Of a stretch of DNA of 64,000 nucleotides, positions 1 through 14,400 are shown one piece after another. A program made the position numbers and the translations under genes. The notes beneath the pieces were generated by a model, which ran no database searches, was not told the origin of the DNA, and was given only the letters and a program-made list of their open reading frames with translations. This stretch comes from Siphonodentalium dalli (taxonomy: Eukaryota; Mollusca; Scaphopoda; Gadilida; Siphonodentaliidae), in assembly GCA_032622095.1 (NCBI GenBank), contig CP136067.1, forward strand, positions 44,745,549 through 44,809,548, in the 5' to 3' direction. The stretch's first letter is position 1. Each line of letters begins with the position of its first letter.

Positions 1-160
1 AACTTGCATGCACATTTACTAGTATTAAGTTCATAAAAGATCATAGACTTAGCCAGTCATATGGATGGGCAGTTTACAGAGTGGATGGGCAGTTAACACT
101 TTCTTAATTAATGAATTGGGACTGATCAATGACTTTAATATTGATTTTCATAAAAAAAAT

Positions 161-300
161 TTAACCCTTCTACGACTGGAGCTTCCTGAAATGTTGCAAA
201 AAAACCTGTGCTAATGCATTCTTTTATATATGAAAGTCTCCCATAGGGAGCCTTTTACATGTATATATAAGAGAATACCTTGACCTAACACTATTTACCT
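161..300. mobile_element. TTAA-ended hairpin MITE, 3' part missing
   Basis: Begins TTAACCCTTCTACGACTGG, then a decayed hairpin with a TCTCCCATAGGGAG centre. The right terminus is not recognisable. The rest of 1-515 is AT-rich with no gene seen. Confidence 0.6.
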
Positions 301-515
301 TGAACTTGTATTCAATTCTTTATTCTCATGACATATTTTTGTAATACATAGGTATCGAGATAACATTTGCACACTATTTACATATAACATGTTACATATA
401 TACACATATTATAATAAATAAATAAATATAAATAAACACATTATAAATAAAAATACTAGTAATAGCACTATCATTTCTATATAACATTATTAAGTAATAG
501 TAATAATAGGCTTTA

Positions 516-955
516 CACACACACACACGCACACACGGACGACGGACGCCAAACCATGGCAATAGCTCAAACTTACAAAGTAAGTTGAGCTAATAATATA
601 TGTATTATATAAGGCATACATATTAATGATAAATTTATATATACATGTAGAACTGTGCGCGTGAGTTTATTTGTACTTAAATATATATGTACAGTTACTG
701 TTATAATATAACTGTACATATATACTATGTGTGTTTATTTGTACATAAATATATATGTGCAGTTATAATATAACTACATATATATATTTATGTACAAATA
801 AACACACGCGCACAGTTCTACATGTATATATAAATTTATCATTAATATGTATGCCTTATATAATACATATATTATTAGCTCAACTTACTTTGTAAGTTTG
901 AGCTATTGCCATGGTTTGGCATCCGTCGTCCGTGTGTGCGTGTGTGTGTGTCCGT
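516..955. repeat. Long inverted repeat, about 200-bp arms
   Basis: The left arm, from ACACACGCACACACGGACG through AATAGCTCAAACTTACAAAG, is mirrored by the right arm ending CTTTGTAAGTTTGAGCTATT and GTCCGTGTGTGCG. The centre is AT-rich. It joins two ends of the AGCTCAACTT repeat family head to head. Confidence 0.8.
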
Positions 956-956
956 C

Positions 957-1720
957 GACAAATTCCTTTGGCGCGGGCTACAGGTCGTACCTTTGTTCTG
1001 ATCTTTATGAAATTTGTCATGAATGTTGACATTGACATGTAGATGGGAACGAGTCATTTTGGTGTCATTCGGCCTAAAAACATGGCCGCTGGCAGCCATC
1101 TTGGATTTCAAAATTCAATACATTTGCGCGGGCTACAGGTCGTACTGTTTGTCTGATCATCATGAAATTTGTCATGGATGTTAATATTGACATGTAGATG
1201 GGAACGAGTGATTTTGGAGTCGTTTGGCCAAAAAACATGGCCGCCAGCAGCCATCTTGGGTTTTACTCTTTGCATGACTAAATCCTTTGGCGCGGGCTAC
1301 AGGTTGTAGCTTTGGTCGGAACTTCATGAAATTTTTCATGGATGTTAACAATGACATGTAGATGGGAACGAGTCATTTTGGTGTTGTTCGGCCGAAAAAC
1401 ATGGCCGTCAGCAGCCATCTTGGATTTTACTCTTTACATGACTAAATTCTTTGGCGCGGGCTACAGGTCGTACCTTTTGTCTGATGTTTATGAAATTTGT
1501 CATGAATGTTGCCATTGACATGTAGATGGGAACGAGTCATTTTGGGGTCATTCGGCAACAAAAACATGGCTGCTGGCAGCCATCTTGGATTTTACTCTTT
1601 GCATGACTAAATCCTTTGGCACAGGTCAGACATTGCAATTAGCACCTTTCCTTTCCTATATACTGTTAACCATTAAATTATTCCCCTACCTAAGTTGAGC
1701 TACAGTGTCATTGACACTTT
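957..1720 (+). repeat. AGCTCAACTT-family repeat: four tandem units of about 165 bp
   Basis: Units start near 972, 1127, 1291 and 1456 with GCGCGGGCTACAGGTCGTA, followed by GACATGTAGATGGGAACGAG and CAGCCATCTTGGATTT. It ends CAGTGTCATTGACACTTT. The same family is at 36774-37835. Confidence 0.85.
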
Positions 1721-2186
1721 CATATATATTATTATTATATACATCAAGTTATCTTCAAAGTATCAGATGGAGTATTATAATCGACATCTTTCAATATCAT
1801 TTCAATTTTATATCGAACATTGAATGTGCTGGTTATAAATTACCCGTTGACATCTACCGCCATTACCGTTCATAATCTTACTCCAAAACTTCATCATTCT
1901 TGTATATATCTGTATATATAATGGTAGTCTCCCGCATTCCCCGTACAACATATAAATTGGCCTTATTGGAGTTGATAGTCTCCAATTTGATGGTCTCGAA
2001 TTTGAGGTCTTGTTTAAGAAATGTATGGTGTACTTTTTCCAAAACATCATTGTTGCCCCATACTTTGCAACCATAGAACAATATCGGGGGTAACATGTAA
2101 ATTTAGCAGGTCAAGTTGAGTTTTAGCAGAAAGGCAGTGTTTGCCTGATTTCCCGATTATTGAGTATAGTATAAGCCAGGACATGT

Positions 2187-2297
2187 ATTCTCTTATATAT
2201 TTGAGGCTCCCTATGGGAGACTTGCATATATAAGAGAATGCACTGGCACATGATCTTTAATGTTGCACCAGCACAGCTCCCGTCATAAACAGGTTAA
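2187..2297. mobile_element. TTAA-ended hairpin MITE, 5' part missing
   Basis: One full hairpin (centre CTCCCTATGGGAG) followed by the right end GCTCCCGTCATAAACAGGTTAA. It sits just upstream of the first DNPEP exon found. Confidence 0.65.
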
Positions 2298-2323
2298 ATA
2301 CTATAGACATTATTCTATTTCAG

Positions 2324-2405
2324 GCTGCTATTGCTAAGGATGTTGTTCTCGGAGTAGCTAAGCAATTTATAGCTTTTGTTGACAAGTGCCCATCTCCTTA
2401 TCATG
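2324..2405 (+). CDS. DNPEP: DNPEP exon (residues ...[16 protein letters not shown])
   Basis: First DNPEP exon visible. Acceptor ...tattctatttcag, donor G|gtaagg. It starts in phase 0 (Ala-Ala-Ile-Ala-Lys) and ends one base into an Ala codon. It aligns with the human N-terminal helix ending in SPSPFHAV. The initiator Met must lie in an exon further 5'. Confidence 0.93.
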
Positions 2406-5400
2406 GTAAGGAATCAATAATTCAAATTAAAATACTGTCAAACTCTCCAAACCCAGACCCTCTATTAAACCGGATCTCATGAAGTGCATTCTCACTAAAA
2501 TTACCTCTGTAAACTGGAACCTCTCTATTCTGAACATCTGATATGTTTGTTTGTTAGTCCAAAAGTAGCTGAATAATAGTATTTTTACATCTGGAAACCG
2601 AATGCACGTGGACATGTATGTAAAGTAGTTTCCTACTATTAGATAAGCGTACTAAACAAATTAACGGCCTTTTGTTCGACGAACCCTTCAAACGAGATTA
2701 TAACAAGTGTCTGATTAGATATCTGTATGCTTATTTATTACATTGAATGAACAATGGTGACTTCATAGATAATTAGATCACTGAGAGTTTGTTTTTACAT
2801 CAATTATTATGCTGAATTGGAATAAACTTTTACAACCATTGTCCAAACAATAAATCGCTATAAGTATACAATGGTGCTGTATAGATGTAGTCACCATAAT
2901 AGTTTGAATATATCTTCCACAAAGAATGAGTCATCACGAAAACGACTGACGAGAGTTGAATTTCTCAAGATCAGAAAGCTTATTATTATTAAAGATCTGT
3001 AGTCTGTACCTACATGTAAGGCGATCAACAAAGATCTATTGTCTATACCTACATGTAAGCCGATCAACAAAGATCTCGGCATAAACTATGGCATGTCGTT
3101 TTGTCATTTTTAGCTCAACTTGACGAAGTGAAGTTAGAGCTATTGCTATGGGTTGGCATGTTGTTATATATCAACATTTTGTTCAACACAATTTGATATA
3201 TCGAGAGTACGTCGGTCTGCTCCTGGAATATTTTATAGGCCGCCAAATATTCCAGGTGGTGAAAAATTTTAAAAATCAATATTTGATAACTCTGAGCTTT
3301 GATGGGTCGGTTCCTCGAATCAAAATATGTTTTTACCCCGAAGCCAAACAATTAGTAATTTAGCAGTGTTAATTCGGATTACGGATCTTTAACCCATGGT
3401 TTTAAAATAAAGACAAGACAACCAGGGGCTGATCTAACCCTTTCATACATACAGGTCTGAATAATATGTACATGTATATGGAAGTGACATCTACAGTAAC
3501 GCCCTAAGTAATCGACCCCTTAACCACAGCAGAATTATGGGTAACTTTTCAGGATTTTGTCGGAAATATGGCTTTTTACCATTCATCGGAAAGCTCTCAC
3601 TCTCACGGAGAGCTTTCCAATGAATGGCAACAAGCCATATTTCCGACTAAATCCTGAAAAGTTTCCCATCATTCTGCTGTGGTTAAGGGGTCGATTACTT
3701 AGGGCATTACTGTAAATCATGTTTTGGCTCTGATGCATTATCATTGATAGAATTTTTTTTTTTTACAGCTGTTCATGAAGTGAAGACGAGACTCCTTCAG
3801 GCCGGCTTTCAAGAGCTGCGAGAAAGTGAACCATGGAAAGTGGAACCAACGAAAAAGGTTTGTAGGATAATATATATTTTCCTTTATCATTCCATGTTCG
3901 TTATATTTTGTGGGAGAAACACAGGTGACATGGACATAAAACTGTGGATCAGGTAGGGGAAAGTGTCTGAGGGGAAATTCGGGCTAGGGGAAAGGTGCCC
4001 TAAAAGGGACGCACTGCCCCGCTAGCAGAAACACTGATATAGTTGACCTCTCTGAAAACCCCTTGTCAAATTTCAAGTTGATATTGACAATTACCCCCAG
4101 CTAGATTTCATTCATTCAAGTTTCTATTTTTCAGTATTTTGTGACTAGAAACCAGTCTACAATAATAGCTTTCGCTGTCGGAGGGAAATTCAAGCCAGGA
4201 AATGGATTCAGCATTGTGGGAGCACACACAGATAGTCCATGCTTGAAGGTGAGGAGTTGCTTAAGCGTAGAGTATAGCTGTTATGAAAATTTAATTTATT
4301 TCAATGATTTTTGGGTCAGAAGAGTAATGATTCGTTGTTTTTTTTTAGTAATCAAATGTTTTCAGACTTGTATATTGAATTTAAGTGATCAATGGGGGTA
4401 ACTGTTCCCTGGACTATAATTCTTGTTGATACTCTAATTATTAAGTTTGACAATTAATATTAACCCTTCCATGACTAGAACTTCCTGAAATTTTGAGAAA
4501 ACCCTGTACCAATGCATTCTCTTATATATGCGAGGCTCCCTATAAGAGAATACATTGGCCTAACAATATTTACATTATCCCTTTTATGGCAGAGCTGCAC
4601 TGTTGCAGCATTAAAGATCCTGTACCAATGCGTTTCCTTATATTTGCAGGTCTCCCATAGGGAGCCTCACATATATAAGAGTATCCACTGGCTTACAAGG
4701 TCAAGGCCAATGTATTCTCTTATATATATGCGAGGCTCCGTATGGGAGACTTGCGTATATTAGAGGATAAATTGGTACAGGGTTTTTGCAAAATTTCAGG
4801 AAGTTCCAGTCATAGAAGGGTTAATATTAACAGCGTGTAGACAATCCGTTATTTTGAATTGCTGACCAGAATCTTCAGCAGTTCTAAAATAGAACAGCTT
4901 ACACTTGTTGGTTTGTCAAATATATGAAAAAGTTGACTTATGGTTTTACAAGGAACTGTTAGTGGGCTGACAGCCCTAAAACTAGAATAACATTTATATA
5001 ACGTTTATATATGGATTTTGACAAGTTTGGTATATGAGTTTATTGTCACATGTGACAGCTGCACACAGAAAATAAATCATACCTGCCCCAACTTTCTAAC
5101 CAGTGTTATCGCACTTGTTTCTATTTATGGCAATTGTATGTCCATTAGCGAGATAACTTGAACAAACATCAACTGATTGAGTCAAAAAACCAGGCCCTTA
5201 TTAGTTCTGAGTTATGGTTCCCTAGTTTGTCCATAAGTTGGACAGATTCCCTCTTATGTGTAAAAAGTTTTAAAAAGTTGACGAGTCTCATCTTTGATGC
5301 GCAACCAGACATTTAGTTTTCTTTGGTCTAATTATAATCCATGACTGGAGCTTCCTTAAATTTTGCAAAAACCCTATGCCACTGCATTCTTATAGGGAAT

Positions 5401-8400
5401 CCATTAGGGAGCCTCGCATGTATACGAGAATGCATTGGGCCTAACAATATTTACCTTGACCGTGTAAGCCAGTGCATTATATCTTATATATGCTAGGCTC
5501 CCAATGGGATACTCACATATATAAGAGAATACACTGGCACAGGGTATTGAATGCTGCAGCTCCCATCATGGAAGGGTTATAAAATATATTTTGTAACAAT
5601 TGGTAATTGGTCGGAATACTAAATACAACTGTAACACTCATTTCTTTACATTTCCTCTCAAGGTCAAGCCAGTATCCAAGAAGAATAAGAGTGGGTATGA
5701 GATGGTCGGCGTGGAACTGTATGGAGGCGGCACCTGGCACACCTGGTTTGATAGGGATTTAACTGTCGGAGGACGAGTGCTTGTCAGAGTATGTTTAATT
5801 TGAGACTTTTGTTGAGCCATTAATTTGACAGACTTGTTTTTCCGCCAAGGAGAAGCCCTTCAACTGAACTATATGGATTATTATCCTCGGCCTTGTGTTA
5901 TCAGGAGGGTTAAAATTTATTGTCCGTTTATTTGCCTACTCCGGTAAATCAGCGACTCCGGTCAATCAGCGCTCGGAATACCTCACGCATGAATGCGTCC
6001 CGTGCAAATCCCGCGCTCTTAACAATTCATCTAGCCAGTTTTATTTCTCTCCTTGGACCTATCAGACATGGTTTTAACTAAAGGAAGTATTTCTCTATTG
6101 CGAGTTTATCAACTCAATATTTATTGTTGATAACAAACTTGCAATTTATCCGTTGCTTACCTGGTCGTTTAATATTTTTTAAGTGCGCGCAGAAACTCTT
6201 CGTTTCATAGTAGGCACAACGCAATTTATAAAAATTCCGTTTTTTTATCGACACATTTTATCTCGAAAATTTTGGGATTGGAATCGACAAAATCACGTTG
6301 AGAACTTCGCCATTGATGGCCATTTTGACAATGACTACAGACGCACATCGTTTACTTGTAGCAAACCTATATTGCATTATTGTGCAACATATACGGTGGC
6401 ATGAATCGTCCGATTTCGGAGTCCACGTGGTACGGTATGCGAAGTCTCCTAATTTCGTGCTAACTCTTTTTCATGAAGCCGACTTCTCGCGCTACGTTCA
6501 TTTCATGTACACTACCTCATCGTATATGCTCTGTTAGTGCGCAGAAAGTTGGCCAGGACAAAAATGTCTCCTTTGACGATAATTTACATGTATTCATAAA
6601 CAAGATAGAACTTGTAATCCAATGGAATTTCTTTTGCCTCAACTAATTGTAAGTTGAAGTTGAGCGACTGGAACTTAACCGACATTTGGATAATTATTCT
6701 CACAGAACATCATTGTACATATACAACATGTCGTTATAATTAATTGTGCTTACCGATTAATATTTGCAAATCTTAGCTAGCCCGAATGTATTACTATTAA
6801 CATGAGGGCTCGTATTTGGATACTTGGAACGTCGCGAACGTTACATCGACTTCAAGATATTTATTTTAAATTTTGACCCTGTTCTTGCGATTCCATTTTC
6901 TTTCCCTCATTGTATCATCGGAACAATCGTTAGAAACAATGAGATTATGTTTGTTATAACATATAGTATTATATGGCCTGTGTTCAAATAATGCTGTGTC
7001 TCTTGAATAGTCTCGTTCTTTACATGCCTGTCCAGTATTACTGACAGTGTCCGGTTGCTACGAATCGTGCAACTGGTTTGATTGGGGGACTAGGATTATC
7101 TGACACAAGATTGGGCACCAAGGATTTTCATTTCAAGTTCCAGGGCTCAAAATACATTGAATTTTACGAGAATCAAATGCTGAATCATGTTAGTCATAAA
7201 GCACTGCAAATTGTCAAGTTTTGTGAGAATCATTACGGGAATCGATTCAGTGATTCTCGTCGAATCTTGAAGCCTGAGTTCCCATTGTCGAATGGCGATC
7301 TCCATCAATTGATACCGGTACTCTGTCGTTATTTCGGCGACAATTGTGTCTGTTTCTTTGCAATCACTCAATGTATTTTGCTGAATGGGCTTCCCTGTTC
7401 CATGACTACACAGATATGCAAGTGCAGTAGCCTGAACCTTCAGCTATAGTTTGCTTAAATATCCAAGGATACTTCGTCCGTGGTCAGAACTCTTTGGAGA
7501 TATTTTGGATGAGAGCCTTTGGCTGGCCTACTTGTGGCAAGTCACCATATCCGTGTGACCTAGCATGGTCGCAGTGTTGAAATGATTCCTTGGCTAGCCA
7601 GTGTCTCAATAAAATTTCAGTCAATCAATGTTTATACTTTTGATGATTTTGATGTTTCACATTTCCATGTGTTCACTGTAACAAATAGACAACATCTGAA
7701 CTGTTATCCTCAGACATTAGTGTTTGTCGATACATTCATATTACAAATTAACATGATACAAAATGGTGAGCTTAAAAACATGTATGGCCAGCCATAATTG
7801 TTCCATACTAGTACAAGGGTGTCAGTGCCTCAAAGGCTCAATGACATACGAACTGACTATCAATATGGCGTGCGTCAATTTTCACTGATACCGACCTACT
7901 TCTGCGCTTACAATCCGTGAATAGTCAAGGTGAACTACTATGCATTTATATTGTCATGTGCCCCGATGCACTGCCAATAGCCTTTCCAACAGAGTCCATC
8001 ACTTGGCTCTCTACCTTCTATTTCCACATATAGAAAAGATCAAATGTCAAATAGCCTTCACTCACGTATTTAGCACAGTTACAGGAAATGCATTTATATT
8101 GCGCAGGGCCGCTGCCACTATAATTTCCATCAGAGACCAACACATGGCTCTTTTCCTTCTATTGCCTCATATCCAATTGATTATCGGGCAAATAACAGAA
8201 AGGACAGAATTTGTATTGTCACACATATAAAGTGCAGTTACATTAACAGCGTTTCTATTTATATTGCGCACGACCACTGCAGGCCTGCGTATTGGAGGCG
8301 AACGACGGTTTGGTTCACCTGGAGGTTGTGAAATCTAGGTCGCGTCAAAGTTGTATGTGGCTCTCGTGATACTGAATATAACAGTTTGTGTAACTTATGG

Positions 8401-11400
8401 GTACCTAAGCACAACCAGACAACCGACAAATACGTTACGACTTACGATTTATTTTGCATTCGGCAGGCCTGCCAGTGCCAATTTCAAAAGAGTCCAAAAC
8501 ATGGCTCTTCTCCTTCTATTACTACATATCCATATGATTATCTGGTAAATAGAAAACCTAAATGAATAACACAAATGAAAGCATTTGTATCATCACACAT
8601 ATAAAGCGCCGTTCCGCAAGAAGCCTTTATATTGTGCATGACCACTGCCCAGTACCAGTGACTGGCGGGGTGCTACCATCGTTGATTTGGAAAACAAATC
8701 TTCAAGGGCGAATGCCACAGCTCCTGAGCCTTAGGGTGGGAAGACTCATCATGTGCCACTAACAGCGCACCAGCCAACCAGACTTCAGTTCTTCCCAGAT
8801 GTAAACGCAGCTCGAGCTCTCATTTGCTCTCGCAATTCAGAAGACGGATGTACTTTCGCCTGTATAATCATCAGTTGTGTTTTTCTCAAATTCAATGTCA
8901 TTGTGGGATAGACCTCAAAACATGCATGTTCCATGGCACTTTCACATTCCCATAATTTAACTGCGATGGGAACGGTTTTATATATACCTTCCAATAGTTT
9001 AATATTGAATCAATGATTACTATGACCATGCACATTTTGTCAAGAGGGAACAGTGCACAGTTTAATATTCGTGAATTAGAAAATTACAATTGCATACGGC
9101 TGCGAGAACAATTGCTCCTGTCTCCTGGGAAGGACTGAGACTTCTGACTCTTCCCCATGGTCCGTGGCCCACTCCATTACGAGAGTGGGTCTTGTCCCCC
9201 CTGGAATCATACTCCCTCGGGATATTCCAGGCCTGCTCCACCATCTGCGGACTTTCCGTAAGTGTATAAAACGTTCTCCTCACCGTAAGCAAGGACACCG
9301 CTATGTTCTTGAACAGGAGAAATCGGATCTCATCGTCCTCTTCGCCGAGAAAAGACAGTATCTTACCTGCGGTTTAATTTCTAGCAGGTAAGATCACGTG
9401 GCCATAGTACATAACGGAATTTACCTTATTAACCTTGTTTTGCAATAACTAACAAATGTTTTGTATATTATGCTTGCTAATAACTAACAGAATGTCTTGT
9501 CTTGCTTATAGTCGAACGAGATTCGACTTTGATGGCCGTACGGGTTGCTCATGAATATACGCGATATTGTCATAGTTGGTTGAGGGCCCATTGGTCCATG
9601 GTTTTACATTTTGAGCAAACGTACCAGTCTTAACTCGGGCAGGAACCATTCGGTCCCCCCTGGTCATGCTGCAAGCCCTGTCTTCTGCAGACAGTGGGGG
9701 GCAGGGTACCGTCCTCCGGAGATTCGGGCAACCAATCCTCCAGGACACAAGCATCAGCGCCTTTGGCGACTGTTCTGGGTGGGGAAGCCTCGTTGTCCTG
9801 TGCCGCACAAAGCGCACCAGCCAACTGGCCTTCTGACGCTTCCCCACGGCGCCGTGGCCCACTCCATTACGAGGGTCGGTCTTGTCCCCCTGGAAACGTC
9901 ATCCCAAGTGATACGTCCAGGCCTGCTCCTCTGCCGTCAGGGGATCCTAGTGGTATGTCATCAACGTTTATATGTCAGCGTGTCAGGGCCACCTGCATTT
10001 GGGAGATTCGGTGGGGGGCTTTCCCTGGTCAAATGGATCCTTTCAATTTCCCTTTTTTCCGCCATTTTGGCCTTGGGGTGGGAAATAACACCTTAAAATC
10101 TAACTGCGAGCGCAATTGTTCCTCGTTCGAGCCATTCCCAGTGTGGGCTTCCCTCTAGTACCTTACCTCAACCTGATGCAGGCTGTTCTGTTGCTGGCGT
10201 CGATCCTGACATGCTTTCTAGTTTCTATAATTCTCCTGGCGTCTGATGGCTTTGACGACGATGAGCAAGAATCTCGGGCCGACGGTGGTTCCCACTGTCG
10301 GCCAAGGATTCTGTCATTACTAGGGAACTCGCTTTGCGTACGGAAATGACACGGGTCGATCTCTTGTAAAAACTTCATCATAGGATATGTGTCACATCTT
10401 GTTACAATGAATTACACAAACTTTGCACAACTGTACCAGTCCTCGGGCTGTACCAGTTCGCGCCCCCTGGTCCTGCATCAGCAGACCGTGGCAGGCAGAG
10501 TGCCGTTCTCTGAGATTCGGGCAACCAATCCTCCGGGACAATAGCACCCGAGCCTTTGGAGGCTGTTCTGTGTGAGGAAGACTCGCTGTCGCGTACCGTC
10601 AATAGCGCTTTCCATTTGGGAAGATATAAATAGTAAATACCGCCATCACTCTCATCGCAGGATACGAGAAAAAAGCAGCAGAAGAAGAAGTCTCTACTGC
10701 TCGGTTTCTACTAGTAGCTGGCATGTATGGTATGGCACTGCCTGGGATGTTTATTCCAAAAGACAAGGGGGGAGGTACAAGCTTGAGCAATGCTGGAATC
10801 TGAATTTATGAGCTCTTTCACATAACATATCAAAGCTGATTCATGACTAAATCACATTTACATGAAATCTGTTTGGAAGAGTACATTCCCGTCAAACTGG
10901 AGTATTAAATTTATTGCTCGTTGCCTCCTCCTGGGCTTGCATTCTAATCCATATAGTTCATAAGGCTTCTCCTTGGCGGAAAAATATAATTTTTAAAATT
11001 AAAATTAGTTTTTCCTCAAGGGAAGCCCGAAACTGAACTATCATAGATCCCTCCCATGGCGGTGCCATTCCCAACCCTGCGACTCGCAAATCTTATTATT
11101 AAAAGTCGGAAATAAAACTGGCTAGATGAATTGTTAAGAGCACGGGATTTGCACGGGACACATTCATGCGTGAGCTAATCCGAGCGCTGATTGGTCCGGA
11201 GTCGCTGATTGACCGGAGTAGGCAAATAAACGGACAATAAATTTTAACCCTCCTGATAACACAAGGCCGAGGATAATAATCCATATAGTTCAGTTTCGGG
11301 CTTCCCTTGAGGAAAAACTAATTTTAATTTAAAAAATTATATTTTTGTCATTGTTTGTGTGTTATAAATAGATTGAGTACCTTACAACATACTCTCGGGC

Positions 11401-14400
11401 TCCAAATAAAAGTGCAGGCCCAAGTAATAGTGCAGGGGGAAAATTCCATTGAAAGTTAATAAAAGTGCAGACCCAAATAATAGTGCAGGGGGAACTCTGA
11501 GCAAAACATCAACTGTTAAACAAATTATTTTTATGGTACATGTAGATTAAGTATAGGAATCAACATAGTATGTGTCATGTGGTATTTAATTCAATATTTA
11601 AATGTTCACATGTGTGTCATATTCTTGAATATGTACATCATAAATTTATACGCTCATCATTTTGCTGTCAGAATCATATAGAAATCTTGAGTTTGTGCTG
11701 ATTTCAATTTCCATAGCCTCAAAATTAATAAACGTGCCGACCCAAATAAGCACTGCTGGGGGGAAATTTCCCAAGAAAATAATAAACATGCATGCATGTT
11801 TATTTGGAGCCCAAGAATACTTTCTTGTTTATAGTAGTATAGTAAAACCTCTCTAAACCAAACACCCTTCGGATCGGCCCTTCTGTTCGGTTTAGAGAGG
11901 TGTTCGGTTTACAGAAAATCGCACAACCATCAGAATATATTGCGACCTGAACACCTCGTTACTGATCAGTTCAACTTTATTCAATAAACTACCAAATAAA
12001 ATGTAAATTACAATAGATAAAACGTGTTATAATAATATACATACATGTATATGTATAGATAAACGAGGAAACACGGAAACGATAAATTTTATGGTGATTC
12101 ACGGTTTTAAAAAATGTTGATGACAGTAGATTTGACATACTTGACGTTGAGCTTTTGTCGGCTTTGGTGTACTGGGGATATGTTATGTTTGATATTCTGG
12201 TCTATATTCAACTCTGAGGTGTCATTTTCCTGACGGCTCATTAATTGTGATAAGTTGATTAAAACTGTGACGGTGACAATAAACCACCACCATGCACTTT
12301 TAACGAATTAGTGTTTAGTTTGGACAATTGTTGTTAAAACAAAGAGTCCACTCCAGCACAATAACTGCCGTAAAAATGTGTCGTTGCTCTAATTATCTGT
12401 GAAGTCAACATTGTTCAATCAATTTCACCGAGACAAAAGACCACTAATTAAATTGGTATGCTTATTCAATAGTACGAAAGTACATTACCTGTGTGCACAC
12501 GTGTTCAGCTGGTATCACTTTTGGAATTTATTTAGAATAAGATTAAATATAAATACGGCCGTATCTTTTTATTATCAGCCATTATATTCATTTAAATTTT
12601 TCAACAGATTTGTTTAATGTACCAAGAACTCTTCGTCCATTTGTAACTAACAGTTGTCACTAACAATGATCAAGGTCACGCACAGGTCAACTCAATAGCG
12701 GAAAGATTCAAATCATTACCATTTAACTGAATGCATTCATTCCTCGTCCATCGCTTTTAGCGTTCAGATTTTGGAGGTAAACATTAGTCTATTTGTTCAC
12801 TTATGGACTAATAAACCATTCCGGTATTCGGAGTACAGAGGTTTCGGATTACAGAGGTAATCATTAGTGACAATACACTTGGGTAAATTTGGGACCGAAC
12901 GAATTGTTCGGAATGGAGAGGGATTCGGATTGTAGAGGGTCTGGTTTGGAGAGGTTTCACTGTACTCTGTTGTTCAACACCTTTTCATTGTTGATATTGC
13001 CTTATAGTCTATGCAAATACGTGTTGTATCAACTGTGTAAGCTTCAATACAATGTGCATATGGCGATTTCCTCCTGTGCTAATTTTCAGTGATTCCTTTG
13101 CTCTTATAAGTAGCTGAATTTTCTGATTTGGTCATTTGATCAATGAATTCAATGTCACAAATTCAGGTCTAATATTTTTGTAAAAATTAATTTTCAAAAA
13201 GAATTTTAACTAATTTGATTAATATGCTGTTTTACACACCAATTTATATCAGTGACTATTCAGTTTTTCTTAGATACTGTTAACTTTGAGGGAAATGGCA
13301 CAAATTTTGTGGAATCTAAAGATAATCATTGGCTGAACAATAAAATGAAAAATAATGGTCTCTGTATACAGGTGATTTCATAGTAGCAAGTCTGAGTTTA
13401 GTGTGCCTGTCATTTGGAGAAAGAGGTCCCCAGAGGTTGAATTTAGTGACGCTATCCCACATAGTCACGCTATCCCACAAAATCTACTGTATATAGAGAC
13501 CATTATTTGCTAAGGGTGACATAGGCTTAGATTGAAGTGAATATTATGATGTACACCCATTGGGAACCTTGATTATGCAATGTGTCGTCTGCCAATTTGG
13601 GGACATAGAGAAACTAAACTAAAAAAGAAATAGAATCTATGTGAAGAAGTTTCTATAGAAATTTGATAATAAAGAATTTCCAGAGAAGATGAGGCCTAAG
13701 CAGAATGAGGTCCCCGGAGGGTGAATTTTGTGATGCTGCAGGCTAGCATCACTAAATTCACCCTCTGCAAATGACAGGCACCTTATTCTCTGACAGGGGT
13801 AGTTTTGTGTAGGTAGGGAGAGGGCAAACATAGAAAAGTCAAATTTTGTTCTATTAAAATGAAAAATGTATTATTGCCAGTCTAGCATATAGTTTCAACA
13901 ACAGTGGATACTTTTAAGACATATTTTGTACAATACCTCTACTGCTATATTATCTAACAAAATTGTGATTGATCTATATGTACAATAACAACCAACATTG
14001 AAAGAGTGAACTTTATACAGGCGCTTTATATCTTTAAAATGGAGTAATTTACTTATTTATTAACACTGCAGAATGGTGATAAGATTGACCATAGACTGGT
14101 GCATATAGACCGACCAATATTGAGGGTGCCAAACATCGCTATTCACCTGCAGCGAGATATGAACACAGAATTTGGCCCAAACAAAGAAAGCCATGTGTAA
14201 GTCTATAAGGAATTCTCATTTATCTCTTGTCAGAAATGCTGCGATCTGACTAGTCAAAGGCTGAGTATTTGTGATGTTTGACCCCTGCTGTTCAACCTTC
14301 ATCTATCACCGCCACAGCGATTGCTGACAATATGTGATCTATGCAGCGATATGAGCAAAAAATATAATTTGTCAATTGGAACGACACTTTACAGTTCAGT

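Larger units (their letters stand above)
5836..10986. mobile_element. Large (about 5.2 kb) element with inverted ends in a DNPEP intron
   Basis: The left end TTTTTCCGCCAAGGAGAAGC...GAACTATATGGATTA is matched inverted at 10941-10986. A further 200 bp inside the left end (about 5866-6065, ATTATCCTCGGCCTTGTG...) is found inverted in the neighbouring element at 11098-11290, so both belong to one family. Inside are two blocks of internal repeats (7938-8650 and 9060-10620). Open frames are short; the longest (about 120-160 codons) resemble nothing I know. Superfamily not assigned; no target duplication visible. Confidence 0.6.

Noticed and set aside
1-2323. Searched for the missing first DNPEP exon
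   Set aside because: Only repeats were seen; no ATG with a short frame and phase-0 donor could be picked out with confidence.
9506-10158. Several overlapping frames of 118-161 codons on both strands
   Set aside because: They lie in a GC-rich repeated block of a transposon, where stops are rare; no domain is recognisable.
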